NCBI RefSeq assembly: GCF_001661265.1
Contig: NW_017566993.1
Location: 434,001 to 498,000, forward strand
Direction: 5' to 3'
Origin: Saitoella complicata NRRL Y-17804
Taxonomy: Eukaryota > Ascomycota > Saitoellomycetes > Saitoellales > Saitoellaceae
DNA: 64,000 nt
Shown: piece after piece, positions 59,928 through 64,000 of the stretch
Layout: the number at the start of each line of letters is the position of its first letter
Position numbering within the stretch: the first letter of the stretch is position 1
Made by a program: the position numbers and the translations under genes
Notes under the pieces: generated by a model
What the model was told of the DNA's origin: nothing
Seen by the model: only the letters and a program-made list of their open reading frames with translations
Database searches by the model: none

Positions 59928-60612
59928 ATGAACTACGCGTGGGGCCAATTCCCCACCCTTCAAAAGTAGTCCACACTCTCCCCGTCTGTTACCCTATGCT
60001 AACCCGCCTGCCCAGGATCCGTGTTCATTATTCAGGTATCACCCGCGATCACCTCCCTCACCCACTCGCTAATCCCTTCCCATCAGATGGCCGACCCACA
60101 ATGCGTCCACCCCCCGAAGACTGCGTACAAAAATTCAACCCGGACGGTTCCTACGAATATTTCCAAGAAGCAAAACCAGGGGACCCATATTACCAACGCG
60201 TACTGAGGGAGTGTGGAGAGTATCTGGCGCAGCAGGTGCAGAGTTTACGTATGTCTGGATCAACTGTGAAGGTTTGGGTTTGCGGAGACAGGTGGGCTAA
60301 TGTTGTCGTATTTCGGACAGAACCATCGCTATGCGTGTTGGACGACATACCGGAGGGCTATTCCGTCTATGGACATCGGGTGAAGGGCGTAGGCAAAGAT
60401 GAGCGGACAGATCGCTATATTTTTGGTCCGTTTCCCCTCTTTGCTTGTTTGTGGGTGCGAACGAGGAACTGACGTGTGAGATAGGTCACCCGACTGGCGG
60501 AAGGTACAGGAGTCCGAATGAGTTCAAGGTACATGTACTGTGGCTGGCGAGTAATGAGGAGCATGATTATGATGATTGTCCGTGTAAGTGTTGCAAGGCT
60601 GCGATGAAATGA
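59928..60612 (+). CDS. Clr2 N-terminal-domain-only paralog
   Basis: Five short exons (59928-59965, 60016-60035, 60087-60248, 60321-60425, 60485-60612) give a 150-aa protein. The second exon is only 20 nt. Each intron has a GT donor and AG acceptor, and gctaac or gctaat-type branch sites. The product begins MNYAWGQFPTLQK and continues IRVHYSDGRPTMRPPPEDC. It contains IPEGYSVYGHRVKGVGKDER, then DRYIFGHPTGGRYRSPNEF, and ends DDCPCKCCKAAMK. Every part lines up with the first 150 residues of the full CLR2 gene next door, including the Cys cluster (C-x-C-x-C-C-K). It stops where the Clr2 C-terminal domain would begin. The role is unknown: it could compete with, or assist, Clr2 in heterochromatin silencing. 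Confidence 0.75.
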
Positions 60613-60957
60613 GGGCCACGACTGGAACGTCTGTCACATTGATTGCTCTGTATTCGAGGATGGAACGAAGAGTTCGGCTTGCCGGGCCTGGGCGGATTCC
60701 TCGCCGCATACCAGTAGTCGAAGAATGGCGGCATCGCGTCGGAACCTAGAATACCAGGGGTATATCACAGAAAGGAAGAAGATGCTCTTAGATCTAGGAT
60801 AACACTCAGAATACTCGAAGCTATGCTGTCCCTTGATGTATCGCAGGCCAGGTGCACGCATGTGCAGGGACACGCCCCGGCCCGCTCCACATTCGCGACG
60901 CGTGAACTGAACACTCGCATATGACACAAGTAATCCCATCCGTATCCGATTGCGACC
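60613..60957. other. spacer between the two Clr2 genes
   Basis: 345 bases. I looked for a decayed Clr2 C-terminal part after the short paralog and found none, so the paralog appears to end cleanly. Confidence 0.45.
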
Positions 60958-62637
60958 ATGCCAAATATCCAGTTGTGAGCACTCTCCTATGAAGGAAGAC
61001 GCCTGGCGCATCGCGTAATTGACCCTCTGTGTTCAGGATCAAGCTCGACTGGTCCGACGGAACTCCCGAGACCTGGCCAAAAGGCGCCGACGTCGATCCA
61101 ACCCCAAAGAACGGCGAGGTGAACTACCATTTCAAGCTTCCCTTGGACTCAATAAAGTATTCGCTTTACAAGAAGAAGTGTGGGCAGTTTCTGTCGCAGT
61201 TCAGTCGCGAGGAGGGGTTGCCTGCTGGTATGTCAGAACTAAGCTTTGCGAAGAACTATGATGGCACTGGCGGGGATATTTGGCTAACAGAGCTGGACAG
61301 ATACCGAGATCGAACTAAGCGAACTCCCCCAAGGCTACGCCCTCTTCGAGCACCGGAAAGGATCCCGTACTGACGTGTATCTCTGGGGCCACCCAACTGG
61401 TCGCAAATTCCGTTCTCCGGCAGAGTTCAACCCCCATCTCCAATGGATGGCACTCAACACTACACACCAAGCCAATACGGATGATACCTGTATCTGTGTT
61501 TGCTGCAAACAAAGCGGTGGGGCGCGGAATTCCACGATTGATAGGACTCCGGGAGGACCGATGAGCGCGAAGAAGGAGAAGAAGAATTTTGCGGTGCAAG
61601 AGAGGCGGGAGGAGTTGGAGCCTGATGCGCCGGCGTACAGAGTCGCTGAGTTGGTCTGGGCACGGGCACCGCAGGGAGGAAGTGAGGAGTGGGTCCCCGC
61701 TGTCGTGGTGAAGCGGCACAAGGGAGAGAAGTCCCTGGATGCAAAATACGACGTCAAAGACATCGGCTCAAAAGGCATTCGCCCGAACCTCCCTCATAGC
61801 GACGTCCTCCCCTGGCTCGCCCGCGCTGTCGAAGGCCCCGAAGCCCAGAAAAGCACCGCCGTCAAGACCGCGCAGCAGATCTGCAAAACATGGTCTCTCA
61901 TCAGCTCTTACACCCCCGACGTCTCCTCGGGCCGAGATCCACGAGCTGGGAAATACTACAACGGGATGTTCATCGGTCCCGAACGAATCTGGCGTAACGA
62001 GCCCGTGCGTCTGAAATCCGATCCCGAGGCAGGCGAGGAGGCAGAAGACGAGATCATGCTCATCAGCGCATTCCTACGTTCAGAAGCGGACACAACAGTC
62101 ACGCTCTTGGGCGACATCTACACCTTCCACACCTTCAAAGACGACGAAGACGGTGCCGCGAACCACGACTTACCGCCCGGAATGGTCATCACGGACCGTA
62201 TGCGAACCTACGCCGCAGACCGCGGCTACTGGAAACCTAAATTCGGACCCGAATATGAATCCAATCTCGAACTTGACGAGATCGCGGGGAGGTGGTACGA
62301 GGACTGGGTGTTCCCCTCGGAGCCGAAGATTACGTTGGGAAGTGTGGAAGTGAGTCGATGGGTCACGAACCGTGCTGAGGGAATGGGGAGTGAAAGTTGG
62401 GATGGAGAGGGGGCTGTGGCCGCGACTCCGGGGGCGTCTGGGGGGGTCGGAACGCCGACGCCTGCGGGAAGGATCGGGAATGGTGCATCGCCGCTTGCGA
62501 GGAAGGTGTTGGATTCGGATGGGAGTGCGAAGAGGCCCTTGGAAATTGATTCGGCGGTGGGCAGTGAAGAGCCCGCTGCAAAGGTGCCGAGGAGTGATGG
62601 TCAGACGGATGCTACTCAGTCCAGTGACAAGATTTAA
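60958..62637 (+). CDS. CLR2: transcription-silencing protein Clr2
   Basis: Three exons (60958-60974, 61037-61227, 61301-62637) encode 514 aa. The first exon is 17 nt (MPNIQ plus two bases) and is inferred from phase and the donor gtgagc. The N-terminal Clr2 domain reads IKLDWSDGTPETWPKG, ELPQGYALFEHRKGSRTD, VYLWGHPTGRKFRSPAEF, and a Cys cluster CICVCC. The central and C-terminal part has APAYRVAELVWARAPQ, YNGMFIGPERIWRNEPVRL and VTLLGDIYTFH, the conserved Clr2 C-terminal (BAH-like) region. Clr2 is a subunit of the SHREC histone-deacetylase/remodeller complex, required for heterochromatin silencing in fission yeast. The last 110 residues are Gly/Ala/Glu-rich and probably disordered. Confidence 0.88.
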
Positions 62638-62823
62638 CATTGACTATGGCTGGAGAAGATATACCTACGGCTCAATCATTAAGCACGGTTGGTGATACCA
62701 ATATGAAGTAGCAGGAATCCAAAAATTTCCTTCGTCAATCGTCTAAAGCTCATGCTATCCTAAAAATGTTCACGAACGCCTTGGCCAAGTGCAGCTCTAT
62801 GTCCCATATCAATCATAACGAAA

Positions 62824-64000
62824 CTAAACCATCTCCTCGTCCTGTACTCTCTGGTACTCCGTCCTCTTCGGGCGTGACAACACCGACGTAACGCTACTCA
62901 ACCAGCTATCGCTTGTCTTCTTTGAGTTGTCCACGAGTGCAATTTCGCCCTCCTCGACCATCCAGTCAGGTCTCTTCCAGGTCTTTAGCAGGAGACTGGA
63001 TACGACGACACTCACACTGGAACAAGCCATTGCCGCACCCGCCATCATCGGATGCAGATGCAACCCGAACGGAAGGAAGAATCCCATAGCGAACGGAATA
63101 CCAATCAAGTTGTACAAACACGCCCACAGCAAGTTCATCTTAATCCGTCTGAAGATCGTTCTCGCAAGATTAAGCGAAGCCGGAACGTCCAGAATGGACT
63201 GCTGCCGCATCAACACAATATCCGCAGCTTCCATCGCGACATCCGTACCAGTGCTCAACGCAATCCCAACATCCGCCGACGCCAGAGCCGGCGAATCATT
63301 AATTCCATCCCCGACCATGGCGACAACCTGTCCCTCCGCCTGCATCTGCGCAATAATATCCCGCTTGCCAGAGGGCGTGACACAGGCATACACCATCTCC
63401 CGCTCAATCCCAACATCCGCAGCGACGCGTTGTGCGGTAGCGGTTTGATCTCCCGTCACCATCGCAACACTAATCCCCATCCTCCTCAACGCCCTAACCG
63501 CATTCTTCGATCCCTTCTTCACCGAATCCCGCAGCGAGACGAGACCGCTGAACTTGCCGTCAATAGCGACAAGGACACACGTGTGTCCATTCCCCTGCTG
63601 CCAATGGATCATCTCCGCGACATCACCGGGGATCGCAACATCACGCTCCTTCATATATTGCGCATTCCCAATCGCCACATTCCACTGGTTTCCCTGCTTG
63701 TCGCTGGGTACAACGACACAATGTACCCCCCTCCCAACATCAGCCGAGAAATCGAGCACAGTCGCACTCAAGAACATATCCGTTCCCAACCCAAGCACCT
63801 GCTTCGCCTCAACCGCAATCGCATGTCCGATAGGGTGTTCACTCCCCTGCTCCGCGCTCCCAACAAGCATCCACCATAACTCTGTCTCCATGTTTTGGAT
63901 ATACGCATCAGCCACAACCATCTTACCGACCGTCAACGTCCCAGTCTTATCAAACACAACCCTCGTGATCTTCGTCGCAGCCTCCAACGCCGCACCACCC
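62824..64000 (-). CDS. CCC2: copper-transporting P1B-type ATPase, C-terminal part
   Basis: The frame enters from the window edge; the protein's N-terminal copper-binding and first membrane parts lie outside. Visible: the phosphorylation motif VVFDKTGTLTVGK, SEHPIGHAIAVEA (the nucleotide-binding SEHPL-type motif), VAMVTGDQTATAQ, the hinge VGDGINDSPALASADVG, and two C-terminal membrane helices (MNLLWACLYNLIGIPFAMGF; AGAAMACSSVSVVVSSLLL) with the P1B YN and MxxSS residues. Ccc2/ATP7-like pumps load copper into the Golgi for multicopper oxidases. The tail of about 60 residues is cytosolic. Convergent with CLR2. Confidence 0.94.
   Translation of the reverse strand, partial: GGAALEAATKITRVVFDKTGTLTVGKMVVADAYIQNMETELWWMLVGSAEQGSEHPIGHAIAVEAKQVLGLGTDMFLSATVLDFSADVGRGVHCVVVPSDKQGNQWNVAIGNAQYMKERDVAIPGDVAEMIHWQQGNGHTCVLVAIDGKFSGLVSLRDSVKKGSKNAVRALRRMGISVAMVTGDQTATAQRVAADVGIEREMVYACVTPSGKRDIIAQMQAEGQVVAMVGDGINDSPALASADVGIALSTGTDVAMEAADIVLMRQQSILDVPASLNLARTIFRRIKMNLLWACLYNLIGIPFAMGFFLPFGLHLHPMMAGAAMACSSVSVVVSSLLLKTWKRPDWMVEEGEIALVDNSKKTSDSWLSSVTSVLSRPKRTEYQRVQDEEMV

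Noticed and set aside
60550-60612. GTGTAAGTG within the Clr2-N gene as a splice donor that could fuse it to CLR2
   Set aside because: The bases encode the conserved C-x-C-x-C-C-K cluster also coded continuously in CLR2, and CLR2 has its own start and N-domain, so a fusion would duplicate the domain.

Overview
The window is nuclear DNA from a filamentous or yeast-like fungus. Genes are densely packed on both strands. Spliceosomal introns are short (mostly 46-80 nt, GT...CTAAC/CTNAC...AG). Fungus-specific genes occur throughout: the V-ATPase c' subunit Vma11, the ERMES subunit Mdm12, the Swi5 partner Sfr1, Clr2 and a Zn2Cys6 regulator. Protein resemblance (Sec61 beta, Vma11, Clr2, Sfr1) suggests Ascomycota, perhaps an early-diverging (Taphrinomycotina-like) lineage. 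That placement is inference. I see no rRNA, CRISPR array or recognisable transposon, and one tRNA.

0-7 kb holds housekeeping genes: VPS28 (ESCRT-I), VMA11, mitoribosomal RSM27, SEC61 beta, and a xylose reductase-type aldo-keto reductase. A tRNA-Gly(GCC) lies at 7.2 kb. 7.6-13.6 kb is a likely sugar-utilisation cluster: a Zn2Cys6 activator, a sugar-porter MFS protein and a GH32 glycosidase without signal peptide. The transporter and GH32 genes share a divergent promoter rich in CGG/CCG inverted repeats. The GH32 gene has a one-base frame discontinuity, or an alternative start, next to its catalytic Asp.

13.8-30 kb: HRD3 (ERAD), SFR1 (recombination), a divergent alpha/beta-hydrolase and amidohydrolase pair, a small three-exon cytochrome b5-type protein, a non-RD kinase, CSN12/PCID2 head-to-head with MDM12, and a quinone-type oxidoreductase. 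30-46 kb: a SAP-domain protein of unknown role, CDC20 with a plausible mitotic promoter (forkhead plus PCB-like sites), RPB10 and UTP17 sharing a 146-bp promoter, a Thr-rich repeat gene interrupted by an in-frame TGA, NOC2, and a DHH phosphoesterase. RPB10, UTP17 and NOC2 make a local ribosome-biogenesis neighbourhood.

46-64 kb: a DUF952 protein, a GPI-type aspartic protease, an unrecognised 811-aa protein with internal duplications, a DHA1-type MFS exporter, an IMPACT/UPF0029 protein head-to-head with SDS22, xylitol/sorbitol dehydrogenase, HAL2, and a tandem Clr2 pair. In that pair a 150-aa Clr2 N-domain-only gene, found by splicing five short exons, sits beside full-length CLR2. The window ends in a copper-type P1B ATPase. 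Several genes begin with extremely short first exons (6, 12, 17, 22 nt), so simple ORF calling misses their starts.
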